Assembly (NCBI GenBank): GCA_002354735.1
Contig: DEMD01000014.1
Coordinates: 1 to 64,000 of the forward strand
Reading direction: 5' to 3'
DNA length: 64,000 nucleotides
Source: Gammaproteobacteria bacterium UBA2679
GTDB taxonomy: Bacteria; Pseudomonadota; Gammaproteobacteria; Pseudomonadales; Oleiphilaceae
Numbering within the stretch: position 1 is the first letter of the stretch; every line of letters begins with the position of its first letter. The notes under the pieces are model-generated. The model saw only the letters and a list, made by a program, of their open reading frames with translations. It was not told the DNA's origin and made no database searches. Shown one piece after another: positions 24,640-34,249 of the stretch. Position numbers and translations under genes: made by a program.

Positions 24640-26229
24640 GTGCCAGAACAAGCTACAGTCATGAGTCAGGAATCCCTCCCAGCCGGTAAGCAAGCCAGGC
24701 TCGTTAGCGACGGATCCGACGTCAAGCCGATCAACTGGCAGGTGATTATTGCGATTGTTATCGCGGCGCTTCTGATCAATTCAGCCGTTGCCTTCGAAGC
24801 CATCCGTAGTTATGGGGAAGTCGCACAGAAACGCACTGTGTCGCAGGAGACCGATACGGCCCTGTTGAGTCTGCTGGCTGCTGTGCAGAATGCTGAAAGC
24901 GGGCGGCGTGGCTTTCTCCTGACCCGTGACGAGGCTTACCTTGAGCCCTACCAGGCCTCCATTGAGCAGCAGGACAGGGCGCTTCGCATCCTCGACGACC
25001 TCATCCCGGTAGGTGGGCAGCGGCGCCCGCACCTCCAAGTGCTCAGAGAGCTGGTACTGGCGAAGCGTACTGAGATCGACCAGACCATCAGCCTGGCCCG
25101 CAAGGGGCAGATGAATGAAGCGCTGGCCCTGATGAGAGCGGAAAACGGCGACAGGCTGATGTCTGAAATCAGGGATCGGATCCGCGCCATAGAAGAGCGC
25201 GGCCTGCAGACGCTTTCAAGACTCACTGATGAACTTGGCCGGACCGATGCCAAGGCTCTGCTGACCTTGGCCTTGTCGCTACTGTTCAGCCTGGTGCTCG
25301 TACTCGCGTTCGCCTGGTTACTGCGACGCTTCCACACTGAAAATCGCCAGCACACCCTGCGTCTCGAAGCGGCTAATAACGAGCTCGAAGACAAGGTTAT
25401 CGCCCGAACTGCGGAGCTGAACAGTTTCTCCAAGGAACTTGAGCGCAGCAATCGCGAGCTTCAGGATTTTGCCTACGTCGCCTCGCACGATTTACAGGAG
25501 CCCCTGCGAAAGATTCGCGCCTTTGGCGACCGCCTTGCAGTGAAGTACGGCGATGCGCTCGCTGGAACCGGCAGCGACTATATTCGAAGGATGCAGGCCG
25601 CAGCAGAGCGAATGGCGTCCCTGATCGACGCGCTGCTGACCTATTCCCGGGTGTCGACCACCACGCAGGAATTTGAAGCAGTAGAGCTTGAAACTGTAGT
25701 CCGCGATGTGCTGGAAGATCTCGAAGTCCGCATCAATGAGCGCAATGCTGTAGTGGTGCATGAGGCGCTTCCGGCGGTATTCGGCGTGCCCGTCCAGCTT
25801 CGGCAGCTGATGCAGAACCTCATTGGCAATGCCCTCAAGTTTGTCGAGCCCGATACGGTACCTCATGTCACGATCACTGCAATGGGCAGCTACCTCGAAG
25901 ACGGCGAGACGCCTGCTGTCGAACTACGTGTCAAAGATAACGGCATCGGTATTGACGAGGTCTTTATCGACCGGATATTTGCACCTTTTCAGCGCCTGCA
26001 TCAGCGAGGCATATATGAGGGTACTGGCATTGGCCTAGCGATCTGCCGGCGTATAGCGGAGCGTCATGGCGGGAGTATCGAGCTCGAGAGCAAGCCGGGC
26101 GAAGGCGCGACCTTCATAGTGACCTTGCCTGCCGTGGCGCCCGAAAAAGATTTCACCGTCGCGGAGCCGGGTTCGCCGGATGAAGCTGCCAACGCGCTTG
26201 CAACTGATGCTGAGGGCGCAAAGGGCTGA
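24640..26229 (+). CDS. CHASE3-sensor histidine kinase (phytochrome-type kinase core)
   Basis: About 530 residues from GTG 24640, chosen because GAGG at 24631-24634 precedes it; ATG 24661 is the alternative. A TM helix at about 30-50 leads into a periplasmic CHASE3 domain (about 55-200, E-S-G-R-R-G-F-L-L-T). A second TM at about 208-230 is followed by a coiled coil. The kinase core then has its phospho-acceptor His283 in A-S-H-D-L-Q-E-P-L-R-K and an ATPase domain with D-N-G-I-G-I and G-T-G-I-G-L-A-I-C. The S-H-D-L-Q-E-P-L type is that of phytochrome-like kinases that pair with small receivers. The small receiver gene follows 90 bases later. Confidence 0.9.
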   Translation: MPEQATVMSQESLPAGKQARLVSDGSDVKPINWQVIIAIVIAALLINSAVAFEAIRSYGEVAQKRTVSQETDTALLSLLAAVQNAESGRRGFLLTRDEAYLEPYQASIEQQDRALRILDDLIPVGGQRRPHLQVLRELVLAKRTEIDQTISLARKGQMNEALALMRAENGDRLMSEIRDRIRAIEERGLQTLSRLTDELGRTDAKALLTLALSLLFSLVLVLAFAWLLRRFHTENRQHTLRLEAANNELEDKVIARTAELNSFSKELERSNRELQDFAYVASHDLQEPLRKIRAFGDRLAVKYGDALAGTGSDYIRRMQAAAERMASLIDALLTYSRVSTTTQEFEAVELETVVRDVLEDLEVRINERNAVVVHEALPAVFGVPVQLRQLMQNLIGNALKFVEPDTVPHVTITAMGSYLEDGETPAVELRVKDNGIGIDEVFIDRIFAPFQRLHQRGIYEGTGIGLAICRRIAERHGGSIELESKPGEGATFIVTLPAVAPEKDFTVAEPGSPDEAANALATDAEGAKG

Positions 26230-26319
26230 CAAATGGCCCAATAAATACCAAAATGGAAAAACTGCTCGATAACACTTCTACCGCGCCACAGGCGATGGCC
26301 GAGACACAAGGACATTCTG

Positions 26320-26775
26320 ATGCCAAACACCCGTAAAGCTGTTCGAATCCTGATGGCTGATGACGACGAGGACGACCGCGAGTTGTGTCGCGACGCTATT
26401 GAAGAAAGTCGCGTACTGAACACGGTGGATTTCGTGACGGATGGTATCGAACTGCTGGACTATCTGCACAACCGTGGAGAATTCGCGGACAAGGAGAAGT
26501 ATCTCCGTCCGGACCTGATTCTGCTGGACCTGAACATGCCTCGGATGGACGGGCGCGAGGCCCTCAAGGAAATCAAATCGGACCCGGCGCTGCGCCGGAT
26601 TCCGGTTGTCATTCTCACGACCTCGAAAGCCGAAGAAGACCTGTTGAGCGGCTATGATCTCGGCGCTGCGTCTTACATCACCAAGCCAGTGACCTTTACC
26701 GAGCTTGTAGGTCTGATGCGGGCACTGGGGAATTACTGGGTGGAGTTCGTGACGCTCCCCGGGTCGGATCACTAG
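26320..26775 (+). CDS. Single-domain response regulator (Rcp1-like receiver)
   Basis: 151 residues, only a receiver domain. Acidic pocket residues are in A-D-D-D-E-D-D-R; the phospho-acceptor Asp lies in L-I-L-L-D-L-N-M-P-R-M-D-G; the conserved Thr is in I-L-T-T-S and the Lys in I-T-K-P-V. The family is the Rcp1-like receiver typically paired with phytochrome-type kinases. It has no output domain, so it probably relays phosphate to or from the neighbouring kinases. Its stop codon abuts the hybrid kinase start with no gap. Confidence 0.93.
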   Translation: MPNTRKAVRILMADDDEDDRELCRDAIEESRVLNTVDFVTDGIELLDYLHNRGEFADKEKYLRPDLILLDLNMPRMDGREALKEIKSDPALRRIPVVILTTSKAEEDLLSGYDLGAASYITKPVTFTELVGLMRALGNYWVEFVTLPGSDH

Positions 26776-28719
26776 ATGGTCAAGGAAGCAGCTCTGCGGG
26801 TAAGCGTGCTTCTGGTCGAAGACGATGAAGATGATTACCTGCTGACGAATGATCTTCTGGAAGACATTCCCAACGTCGAGTTCGACCTCGACTGGGTGTC
26901 GACGCCGGATGATGCTCGACGGGAAATGCGCCTCAATCGTCATGATATCTGCCTGATGGATTATCGGCTAGGGCCTGAGGAAGGCACTGCCTTGCTGAAA
27001 CAGGCGCCCTGCCTGGGCTTCACGGCGCCCATCATCATGCTCACTGGGCAGGATGATAGTGAGAAGGACGCACTGGCGATGAAGCTGGGCGCGGTGGACT
27101 ACCTGCTCAAGAGTCATCTCGACGCGCACCAGCTGTCTCGTGCCGTGCGTTACGCACTCGCGCGGCGGGAAGCCGAGGTCGAGCGTCTCAAGCGCCTGCG
27201 GGCGCAGTCGGAGAACGATTCGAAGAGTCAGTTCCTCGCCCACATCAGCCATGAAATCCGTACGCCTCTCACGGCCATCCTGGGTTTCACTGAGCTGATG
27301 ATCAACAAGGATCCGGATCGGGATGTTCTTCAGGGGCTACAGGTCATACAGCGCAACGGTCAGCACCTGAGAAGCCTGCTCAATGACGTACTTGATTTCT
27401 CCAAGATCGAAGCGGGACAGCTCGAGCTCGAAGTTGCTGAGGTGCGGCTGGCTGATGTGCTGGCAGACGTCTGGTCCATTTTCAGCGTAGCTGCCGAAGA
27501 CAAGGGCATAGAACTGCTGTTCAAGACCAGTGAAATGCTGCCGGAAGCCATCATGACGGATGCGGTCCGCTTGCGTCAGATTCTCATCAACCTCATTGGT
27601 AACGCCGTCAAGTTCACTCATGAAGGTTCAGTCACCCTTACTGTGAGCGCGCCGCCAGCAGAGGGCGGTCGTGCGCCGAATCAACTCGCATTCGAAGTAA
27701 GAGACACCGGGCCCGGTGTGCCCGCGGAAGCACAGCATCTCCTCTTCAAGCCATTCGCGCAGGCGGGCACCAGTCTGACAAGGATGGAGGGAACTGGCCT
27801 CGGACTCGCCATCAGTCAGCAGCTCGCTGAACGCCTGGACGGTTCGGTGAGTTTTCACGCGCCGGAAGGTGGCGGCGCCTGTTTCACGCTGCGTATCGGG
27901 GTCGGCGAAATTGCAGACGCACCACGCGCGCCATTGACCCTTGATGCCCGCCGAGGCATCGAGCCCCGGCGAATCGAGCCGGCGCTCAGGGGTACGGTCC
28001 TGGTGGTCGATGATGTGGAAGACATTCGTCATCTCATCGGGCAGTGGGTGAGTCAGACAGGCGCAGAGGTGCTATTTGCCGCTGATGGTCGGGCGGCAGT
28101 TGAAACTGTGTCGAGCATGCAGGCGAAGCAACGCGCGCCCCTCGTTATCCTTATGGACATTCAGATGCCACTGATGGATGGACATGAAGCGACGCGGCAG
28201 ATCCGTGGTCTGGGTTTTGACGGCCCTATCATCGCGTTGACCGCAGCGACGCTGCAGGGGGATCGTGAGAAGTGTCTGCAAAGCGGCTGCACCAGTTTTC
28301 TAAGTAAGCCGCTCAACCCAAGTGTGCTTGTATCGGCCTTGCGGCGGGCAATGCCTGAGCCATCGACCATCGGCCAGGTGGTCAACGTACTTCTGGTCGA
28401 GGACGACACAGATGCCGCAGACGCACTGGCCTACCTGCTTCGACATCTTGATTGCACTGTTGCCACCGCTGGGAGTGGCACCGAAGCCTTTGAGCGGCTC
28501 CAGCAGGCCACGCCAGACCTCATACTGCTTGATCTGAATCTGCCTGATACTCATGGCTTCGATCTCGCGAAGCGTATCCGGGAGGCTGGCTTCGCCGACT
28601 GTCGAATCTGTATCCTCTCCGGGGAAACCGTATCACTCGACGCTGCGAAGGCCGCGGGCGCGAATGACTGCCTGTTGAAGCCGGTAGATATGGCTACGCT
28701 AAGGGCAGCAATCTCCTGA
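26776..28719 (+). CDS. Hybrid histidine kinase, REC-HisKA-HATPase-REC-REC
   Basis: 647 residues with no TM helix, so cytoplasmic. An N-terminal receiver (about 8-125, acceptor in C-L-M-D-Y-R-L-G) is followed by a HisKA domain with His159 in I-S-H-E-I-R-T-P-L. An HATPase domain (about 265-375, D-T-G-P-G-V and G-T-G-L-G-L-A-I) follows. Two further receivers come after, at about 410-525 (acceptor in I-L-M-D-I-Q-M-P) and 533-647 (acceptor in I-L-L-D-L-N-L-P). The input receiver suggests control by the upstream CHASE3 kinase or small receiver. There is no HPt or DNA-binding output in the protein or nearby, so the end target lies elsewhere. Confidence 0.92.
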   Translation: MVKEAALRVSVLLVEDDEDDYLLTNDLLEDIPNVEFDLDWVSTPDDARREMRLNRHDICLMDYRLGPEEGTALLKQAPCLGFTAPIIMLTGQDDSEKDALAMKLGAVDYLLKSHLDAHQLSRAVRYALARREAEVERLKRLRAQSENDSKSQFLAHISHEIRTPLTAILGFTELMINKDPDRDVLQGLQVIQRNGQHLRSLLNDVLDFSKIEAGQLELEVAEVRLADVLADVWSIFSVAAEDKGIELLFKTSEMLPEAIMTDAVRLRQILINLIGNAVKFTHEGSVTLTVSAPPAEGGRAPNQLAFEVRDTGPGVPAEAQHLLFKPFAQAGTSLTRMEGTGLGLAISQQLAERLDGSVSFHAPEGGGACFTLRIGVGEIADAPRAPLTLDARRGIEPRRIEPALRGTVLVVDDVEDIRHLIGQWVSQTGAEVLFAADGRAAVETVSSMQAKQRAPLVILMDIQMPLMDGHEATRQIRGLGFDGPIIALTAATLQGDREKCLQSGCTSFLSKPLNPSVLVSALRRAMPEPSTIGQVVNVLLVEDDTDAADALAYLLRHLDCTVATAGSGTEAFERLQQATPDLILLDLNLPDTHGFDLAKRIREAGFADCRICILSGETVSLDAAKAAGANDCLLKPVDMATLRAAIS

Positions 28720-28898
28720 GCGCTTGCTTGGACAGGCAGGTTCCATGCGGCCTACCGATGCCGCCGGGCGTGGTGCTGAATGAGGGCGCATAGGAGCCTT
28801 ATAAGACTTGCCTGCAACAGCGAAACCCCGTAGCGTGAGTGGTATCAGAACTAGCCCCCAGCCCTTTCATAGCCTCACAGTCATCCCAAGGAATTGCC

Positions 28899-30317
28899 AT
28901 GAAGCAGGATGCGTTTTCCGCACTGCAGTTACGCCCCGAACTTGCCGACAATCTCGCCGATCTCGGCTTTGCCAGCATGACGCCCATCCAGAGCCGGAGT
29001 CTTCCGCCCATACTTGAGGGCAAGGACGTTATTGCCCAGGGGCAGACGGGCTCCGGTAAGACGGCGGCCTTCGGTCTCGGCCTGCTGAATCAGTTGAAAG
29101 TCGAGCGCTTCCGCACACAGGCGCTCGTGCTCTGCCCAACCCGGGAGCTGGCAGACCAGGTGGCCCGCGAAATTCGACGGCTGGCGCGAGGCATTCACAA
29201 TATCAAGGTGCTCACGCTCTGTGGTGGCATGCCGTTTGGTCCGCAGATAGGATCACTGGAACACGGCGCGCATATCGTCGTGGGAACGCCGGGCCGCATC
29301 GACGAGCATCTGCGCAAAGGCTCTCTCAAGGTTGAAGAGGTCTCGATGCTGGTGCTCGATGAAGCCGACCGCATGCTCGACATGGGCTTTCAGGAGGTGC
29401 TGGATGCCATCGTCGAGCCCTTGCCCACCGCACGTCAGACACTGCTGTTCAGCGCGACCTACCCACCTGAAATTCAGGCTATCGCCCGCCGAGTGATGCA
29501 GAGTCCAATCCTCATTCAGGTAGAATCCGAGCACACTGATGCCACGATAAAGCAGCTGCTCTACCGTGTTGCAGGCACACCTGTGGGCCAGAGTGGCGGT
29601 GAAGGTGAGACCGCCCGAACACTCGCTGTACGTGCACTGATCGAGCATTATCGCCCAGATTCCATGCTGGTTTTCTGTAATACCAAGATCGAAACTCAGG
29701 CGCTCGCCGATACGCTCAGGGATGCCGGCTACAGCGCCGTCGCCCTGCATGGCGATCTGGAACAGCGCGATCGTGATCAGACCCTCGTTCAGTTCGCGAA
29801 TCGGAGCGTCTCGATACTTGTCGCGACCGATGTGGCGGCACGCGGCCTCGATATCGACTCGATTGACCTCGTGCTCAACTACCATATCGCCCACGATGCT
29901 GAAGTGCATACCCATCGCGTAGGCCGTACCGGACGGGCTGGCGGCAGTGGTGTGGCCATAACGCTCTTCGAAGCCAGGGAGCAGCATAAGGTCGACAAGC
30001 TTCAGGCCTTCCTTGATAAGACCTTTGATCTGCTTGGCGAATTGCCACCACCACCCAGGAACAGCACTTTGCCACCTGCGGCGATGACCACGCTGCAGAT
30101 CGACGCTGGCAAGAAACAGAAAGTGAGGCCAGGCGATATCCTCGGCGCGATAACAGGTGAGGGCGGTATACCTGGCGACCAGGTCGGCAAGATCCAGATC
30201 TTCGATCAGTTCGCCTACGTCGCGCTCCGCCAGCAGGTCGCGGAGCACGCGCTCAGACAACTTAACAGTAACAAGCTGAAGGGGCGCTCCGTTCGGGCGC
30301 GACGCCTCTCGGCATAA
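28899..30317 (+). CDS. dbpA: ATP-dependent RNA helicase DbpA
   Basis: 472 residues from ATG 28899 (AAGGAA upstream; the frame is open 60 bases earlier without a site). DEAD-box motifs are Q-T-G-S-G-K-T (I), P-T-R-E-L-A (Ia), D-E-A-D (II), S-A-T (III), and H-R-V-G-R-T-G-R-A-G (VI). The C-terminal 75 residues form the DbpA RNA-binding domain, containing R-P-G-D-I-L-G-A-I-T, which targets hairpin 92 of 23S rRNA. It works in large-subunit ribosome assembly. Confidence 0.95.
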   Translation: MKQDAFSALQLRPELADNLADLGFASMTPIQSRSLPPILEGKDVIAQGQTGSGKTAAFGLGLLNQLKVERFRTQALVLCPTRELADQVAREIRRLARGIHNIKVLTLCGGMPFGPQIGSLEHGAHIVVGTPGRIDEHLRKGSLKVEEVSMLVLDEADRMLDMGFQEVLDAIVEPLPTARQTLLFSATYPPEIQAIARRVMQSPILIQVESEHTDATIKQLLYRVAGTPVGQSGGEGETARTLAVRALIEHYRPDSMLVFCNTKIETQALADTLRDAGYSAVALHGDLEQRDRDQTLVQFANRSVSILVATDVAARGLDIDSIDLVLNYHIAHDAEVHTHRVGRTGRAGGSGVAITLFEAREQHKVDKLQAFLDKTFDLLGELPPPPRNSTLPPAAMTTLQIDAGKKQKVRPGDILGAITGEGGIPGDQVGKIQIFDQFAYVALRQQVAEHALRQLNSNKLKGRSVRARRLSA

Positions 30318-30337
30318 ATATGAGTGAGAGAGAAAAC

Positions 30338-31240
30338 ATGAATAAAGTCGTCGTGATCGGCGGTTGCTCGGTGAACAGCATCATCCACCTTGATGAACTA
30401 CCGACTGGTGGGTCGGGGACGGTGATAGCCCGTGATAGCTATAAAGCAGTCGGTGGCACCGGCGCTGGCAAGGCCCTCAATCTGAAGGCGCTTGGCATTG
30501 ATGTTCACCTGCACAGCCTGCTCGGTGATGATGCTGAGGGCCGGACCGTACAGACGACAATAGCCAACGCGGGAGTGGTCCTCGAACTTGCCGCCAACAC
30601 TCAGGCGGATGGCGCACTAGCGCCGACAGAGCAGCATGTGAACCTCATGCTACCTGAGGGACACAGAGTCTCGATCTATACACATCCCCCAGCCTCCCAG
30701 TCTGATACAGACTGGGACAGATTTGCGACAGAAGCCAATGACGCAGACATCATTGTCGTCAATATCCTTGAGTATGTCCGCGATGCATTGCCGGCGCTGA
30801 CGCGCCTCGGCAAACCGATTTGGACGGACCTGCATGACTACCGCGATGGCGTGGAATATTACGACTGTTTTATCGAGGCCGCGGATGTCATCTTATTATC
30901 CGATACGAACCTGACCGATTACCGCGCCACCATGCGCAAACTCATCGAGCGCTCGGAGCTGGTTATCTGCACGCATGGTGAAGCCGGCGCCACATTGTTG
31001 AACAGGGCGGGCGACTGGTATAAGCAAGAGGCATTGAAAGTGGAAAAGGTCGTGGATACCAACGGTGCTGGCGACGCGTTCTTCAGTGGTTTTCTAAAAG
31101 GCCATCTCTCAGACTACCCACTTGAGGCCTGTCTGAAACTGGCTGCTGCATGTGGGGCGCTTGCAGTACAGTCGCGCTCACTCTGCGGTGAGCACTTGTC
31201 GATCGAAACAGCTGCTGCGATGACACAGCAGCCGTCTTGA
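30338..31240 (+). CDS. PfkB/ribokinase-family sugar kinase
   Basis: About 300 residues. The N-terminal G-G-x-G-x-G-K-A-L-N-L region and the C-terminal D-T-N-G-A-G-D-A-F-F-S-G-F (catalytic Asp and anion hole) define the PfkB family, which phosphorylates sugars or nucleosides using ATP. ATG 30338 is preferred, with GAGAGAG upstream; ATG 30320 would add six residues. It follows dbpA by 20 bases and is tail-to-tail with rhlE (10-base gap). No sugar transporter is adjacent and the substrate cannot be assigned. Confidence 0.88.
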   Translation: MNKVVVIGGCSVNSIIHLDELPTGGSGTVIARDSYKAVGGTGAGKALNLKALGIDVHLHSLLGDDAEGRTVQTTIANAGVVLELAANTQADGALAPTEQHVNLMLPEGHRVSIYTHPPASQSDTDWDRFATEANDADIIVVNILEYVRDALPALTRLGKPIWTDLHDYRDGVEYYDCFIEAADVILLSDTNLTDYRATMRKLIERSELVICTHGEAGATLLNRAGDWYKQEALKVEKVVDTNGAGDAFFSGFLKGHLSDYPLEACLKLAAACGALAVQSRSLCGEHLSIETAAAMTQQPS

Positions 31241-31250
31241 AGGGCGTTTT

Positions 31251-32756
31251 CTAGCGATTGCCGTTCACATCTGCTCTCTGTGGTGACCGATTGCCACCGC
31301 CAGCTCCGCCGCTGCCGGGTCGGCCCGCAGAGCGCTGTGGTCGCTGGCCGCCTGGTCGGCCGGCGTCACTGCGTCCACCCGACCCAGATCTCTGACCATC
31401 CGGTCGTGCACCGCTCCGCTGGCCGCCGTTGGCACTGCCGCCACCTGGTGCTGCAGCTCGCTGGCCCGAGCGTTGTCCAGTTGCATGACGTGGATTCTTT
31501 GAAGCTGGCTTGTGACCCTGGGCGTTCTCGCCACTACGCTGGCCGTCTCGATGACCAGAGCTCGGACGCTTTGGACGGGCTTGCCGTGGTCCACGGGTAT
31601 CAAGCATGGCATCAGGTACGTCATGCACCGGTTCGAAACCCTCGACAGTCTCACGTGGAATCTTCTTCTTGATCAGGCGCTCGATGTCCGCCAGCATTCT
31701 CGACTCATCGGCACTGACCAGCGATACGGCCTGACCACTGGCGCCGGCACGGCCGGTGCGTCCAATGCGATGCACATAGTCCTCAGGCACGTTCGGCAAA
31801 TCGAAGTTCACCACCTGCGGCAGCTGGTCGATATCCAGTCCACGTGCCGCGATATCAGTAGCGACCAGCACCCGCGTGTCACCAGCCTTGAATTCCGCCA
31901 GCGCCTTGGTCCGCGCACCCTGACTCTTGTTGCCATGGATTGCGGCCGCCTTGATACCCTGAATTTCCAGGTACTTGGTCAGTTTGTTGGCACCATGCTT
32001 GGTCTTGGTAAAGACGAGCACCTGCTCCCATTTGTTCTCTTTGATGAGGTATGACAGCAGTGGTGCTTTCTGTTTCTTGTCGACAGTGCTGATCCACTGG
32101 CGGACAAGTGCAACCGTCGTATTCGGCGGGCTGACAGACACTTCAACAGGATCATTCACCAGGCCTTTCGCCAGGGCACGAATCTCGGTGGAGAAGGTCG
32201 CTGAGAACATCAGCGTCTGACGCTGCTTCGGCAGCACCGCCAGGATGCGCTTTATATCGTGGATGAAGCCCATGTCGAGCATGCGATCGGCTTCATCGAG
32301 AATCAGCACTTCGAGCTGGTTGAACCTGACGGCATTCTGGTTGTACAGGTCTAGCAGACGGCCAGGCGTGGCGACGAGAATATCGACGCCCTTGCGAAGC
32401 TGCATCATCTGCGGGTTGATCTTTACACCACCGAAGACCACTGCGGAACGCATTGGCAGATTCTTGCCGTAGGTCGCCACACTTTCGGCGACCTGGGCTG
32501 CGAGTTCTCGTGTTGGTGTGAGTACGAGCGCACGCACCTGGTTTGGCTGCGCTCTGTCACCCTTGGAGAGAATTTCAAGCAGCGGCAGGGTGAAGCCAGC
32601 TGTTTTACCGGTACCGGTTTGTGCGGCAGCCATCACGTCGCGACCTTTCAGGACGGCAGGGATAGCCTGGGCCTGTATAGGTGAAGGCGTTGTATAGCCT
32701 TCTTCAGCAACAGCTTCAAGAATGGCAGTCGACAGACCGAGTGAGGCAAAACTCAT
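31251..32756 (-). CDS. rhlE: ATP-dependent RNA helicase RhlE
   Basis: 501 residues. It begins M-S-F-A-S-L-G-L-S with an F-based Q motif, then [37 protein letters not shown] and H-R-I-G-R-T-G-R. The last 110 residues are a disordered basic tail rich in Gly, Gln, Arg and Ser (repeated G-Q-R-S-G), as in RhlE proteins, where it drives RNA binding and condensation. RhlE helps ribosome maturation and RNA decay. Confidence 0.93.
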   Translation of the reverse strand: MSFASLGLSTAILEAVAEEGYTTPSPIQAQAIPAVLKGRDVMAAAQTGTGKTAGFTLPLLEILSKGDRAQPNQVRALVLTPTRELAAQVAESVATYGKNLPMRSAVVFGGVKINPQMMQLRKGVDILVATPGRLLDLYNQNAVRFNQLEVLILDEADRMLDMGFIHDIKRILAVLPKQRQTLMFSATFSTEIRALAKGLVNDPVEVSVSPPNTTVALVRQWISTVDKKQKAPLLSYLIKENKWEQVLVFTKTKHGANKLTKYLEIQGIKAAAIHGNKSQGARTKALAEFKAGDTRVLVATDIAARGLDIDQLPQVVNFDLPNVPEDYVHRIGRTGRAGASGQAVSLVSADESRMLADIERLIKKKIPRETVEGFEPVHDVPDAMLDTRGPRQARPKRPSSGHRDGQRSGENAQGHKPASKNPRHATGQRSGQRAAAPGGGSANGGQRSGARPDGQRSGSGGRSDAGRPGGQRPQRSAGRPGSGGAGGGNRSPQRADVNGNR

Positions 32757-32927
32757 AGGCAGATTTCTCTTGGTGGGAATTCAATAAGTATCGGGACGGG
32801 CAGAATTGATACGTTGCAATGGCTGTTTATACGCCAGAGGCGGGGCAGCTTACCTTAAACGGGTGGTCAAAGCCATGTTCGCGAACCGGCGAGTTCGGCA
32901 ACTGCCGTTTTTCACGCGGTAGAAACG

Positions 32928-32964
32928 AAAAAATCGGAGAGCCCCGTAAGGAGCACGCCGATTT
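32928..32964 (-). terminator. Rho-independent terminator of the VPLPA-CTERM gene
   Basis: On the minus strand AAATCGG pairs with CCGATTT around an inner stem GCTCC-TTAC-GGGGC, and the structure ends in a run of T (complement of 32928-32933). It sits 55 bases past the stop of the VPLPA-CTERM gene, between it and rhlE. Confidence 0.8.
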
Positions 32965-33018
32965 AGCGAAACAGCCGAAGAGCGAACCCTTCGACTATTC
33001 AAGAGGCTCTGCTGAAGC

Positions 33019-33624
33019 TCAGGCCTTGGCAGCAGCTTTACGCTTGTGGAATCCTACCAGGCCAGCAAGGCCTGACAGGAATAGCCACGCTGCAGCCGGG
33101 AGTGGCACTGGGGTAGGGTTGTCTACGCCAGTACCTGGGCCATCACCGCTACCGTAAATGTTGAAATGAGAAAGTCCAGCACCCTGTTTTGGTGCGATGA
33201 AAACTTCGAAAGCACTCGCCAGACTCTCAACTGACCATACGGCCCAGCTCAGGTCGAGGTTGTTGCCGACTTTGACGCCGATAGCCAGGCTGTCATAGGA
33301 AGCCCAGAGCGTTGGGTCGATTGAAAAGCTGAAAGCACGCGATGAGCCTTGTGAAGTTACTTCAGTCCAGGCTGAACTGTTTTCGGTGTTGCTGATGAAC
33401 TCATAACCAGCACCATTGGTGCTAGTGAGAAAAGGATCCGAAGCATTGCCATTGATATTTCCGCTGCCGTAGGCAAGACAGCTTGTTGCAGCGGTCAGAC
33501 CGAAAGCACGTTGGCTGTCACTACCGTTACATGCTGTGTACTGGGCTGGAACAGACGCGCTGAATGCCATTGAACTGGCAGCCGACAGAACAGTAAAAAC
33601 CAAGACCTTACCGATAGCAGTCAT
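33019..33624 (-). CDS. VPLPA-CTERM sorting-domain secreted protein
   Basis: 201 residues. A signal peptide ends near A-F-S-A at about residue 23. The mature part is Ser/Gly/Asn-rich with few charges and looks like a beta-sandwich surface or matrix protein. The C-terminus holds the sorting signal: V-P-L-P-A-A-A-W-L-F, a hydrophobic helix, then a basic end H-K-R-K. This class is processed by an exosortase and exported, often with exopolysaccharide. No exosortase is in this window. A good terminator follows it, and the AT-rich upstream region (33625-33720) suits a stand-alone promoter. The body has no family I recognise. Confidence 0.85.
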   Translation of the reverse strand: MTAIGKVLVFTVLSAASSMAFSASVPAQYTACNGSDSQRAFGLTAATSCLAYGSGNINGNASDPFLTSTNGAGYEFISNTENSSAWTEVTSQGSSRAFSFSIDPTLWASYDSLAIGVKVGNNLDLSWAVWSVESLASAFEVFIAPKQGAGLSHFNIYGSGDGPGTGVDNPTPVPLPAAAWLFLSGLAGLVGFHKRKAAAKA

Positions 33625-33831
33625 ACAACGCTCCAGTGTAAATATATGTTACGAAAATTTACTCGTGTGTAACGAGTCTACAGGATGGTAAAAGAAAGGC
33701 CAGTAGCTTGGTGTAACTAATGCGGGAATTGTGAGCGGTGCATCAATATCTGCAATGAGGGACAGGCGTCTGAAATTGATCTGCCGATATTTGAGGATGA
33801 AGTTGTGCGAGCTGGAAGCCAGCGGAAAAAC

Positions 33832-33921
33832 TGGCGGAGAGAGAGGGATTCGAACCCTCGATACAGTTTCCTGTATACACGCTTTCCAGGCGTGCTCCTT
33901 CAGCCACTCGGACACCTCTCC
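33832..33921 (-). tRNA. tRNA-Ser (anticodon GGA)
   Basis: On the minus strand the gene starts GGAGAGGTGTCC. It has a 7-bp acceptor stem, an anticodon loop CTGGAAA (anticodon GGA, reading UCC/UCU), a long class II variable arm (TATACAG...CTGTATC), a T-arm with GGTTCGAATCC and an encoded CCA end. The length of 90 bases fits serine tRNA. Confidence 0.97.
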
Positions 33922-34092
33922 GTAAAACGGCGCACAGTGTAATCGCTGCGGATTGAAAAGACCAGCTGGTATCGCGGATTAGGTCTGGCCGCATGAGAAT
34001 TGTGAATCTGCCTTCACCGGCGTTGTCTGCCGCTGGGCTCTTTGCTATAGTCCACCACCTCGCCGAACAAGCATACCGTTTGGCGAATAATA

Positions 34093-34207
34093 GGGTGGGT
34101 CCAGTTGGTCCCCTCGCAGCGATAAGCCGTGAACCTGGTCAGGCCCGGAAGGGAGCAGCCACAGCGGTGGATTCGGGTGCCGGGGTGTGGCTGGCTGGAC
34201 CTGCCTC
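34093..34207 (+). ncRNA. ffs: Small signal recognition particle RNA (4.5S)
   Basis: The apical domain is clear: AGCCGTGAACCTGGTCAGG, the GGAA tetraloop in CCCGGAAGGG, then AGCAGCCA and GGGTGCCGGGG, all highly conserved in bacterial SRP RNA. The ends pair (GGTCCAG near 34099-34105 with CTGGACC near 34195-34201), closing the rod. The RNA binds Ffh to target nascent membrane proteins. It precedes dnaX, as in pseudomonads. The exact ends are approximate to a few bases. Confidence 0.95.
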
Positions 34208-34249
34208 CAGTCTTAAGGTCAGACACTCCCATGGACTCACGTTAACCCA

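Noticed and set aside
29253..30260. 335-codon open frame antisense to dbpA
   Set aside because: No recognisable protein features; DbpA motifs on the plus strand fully explain the region.
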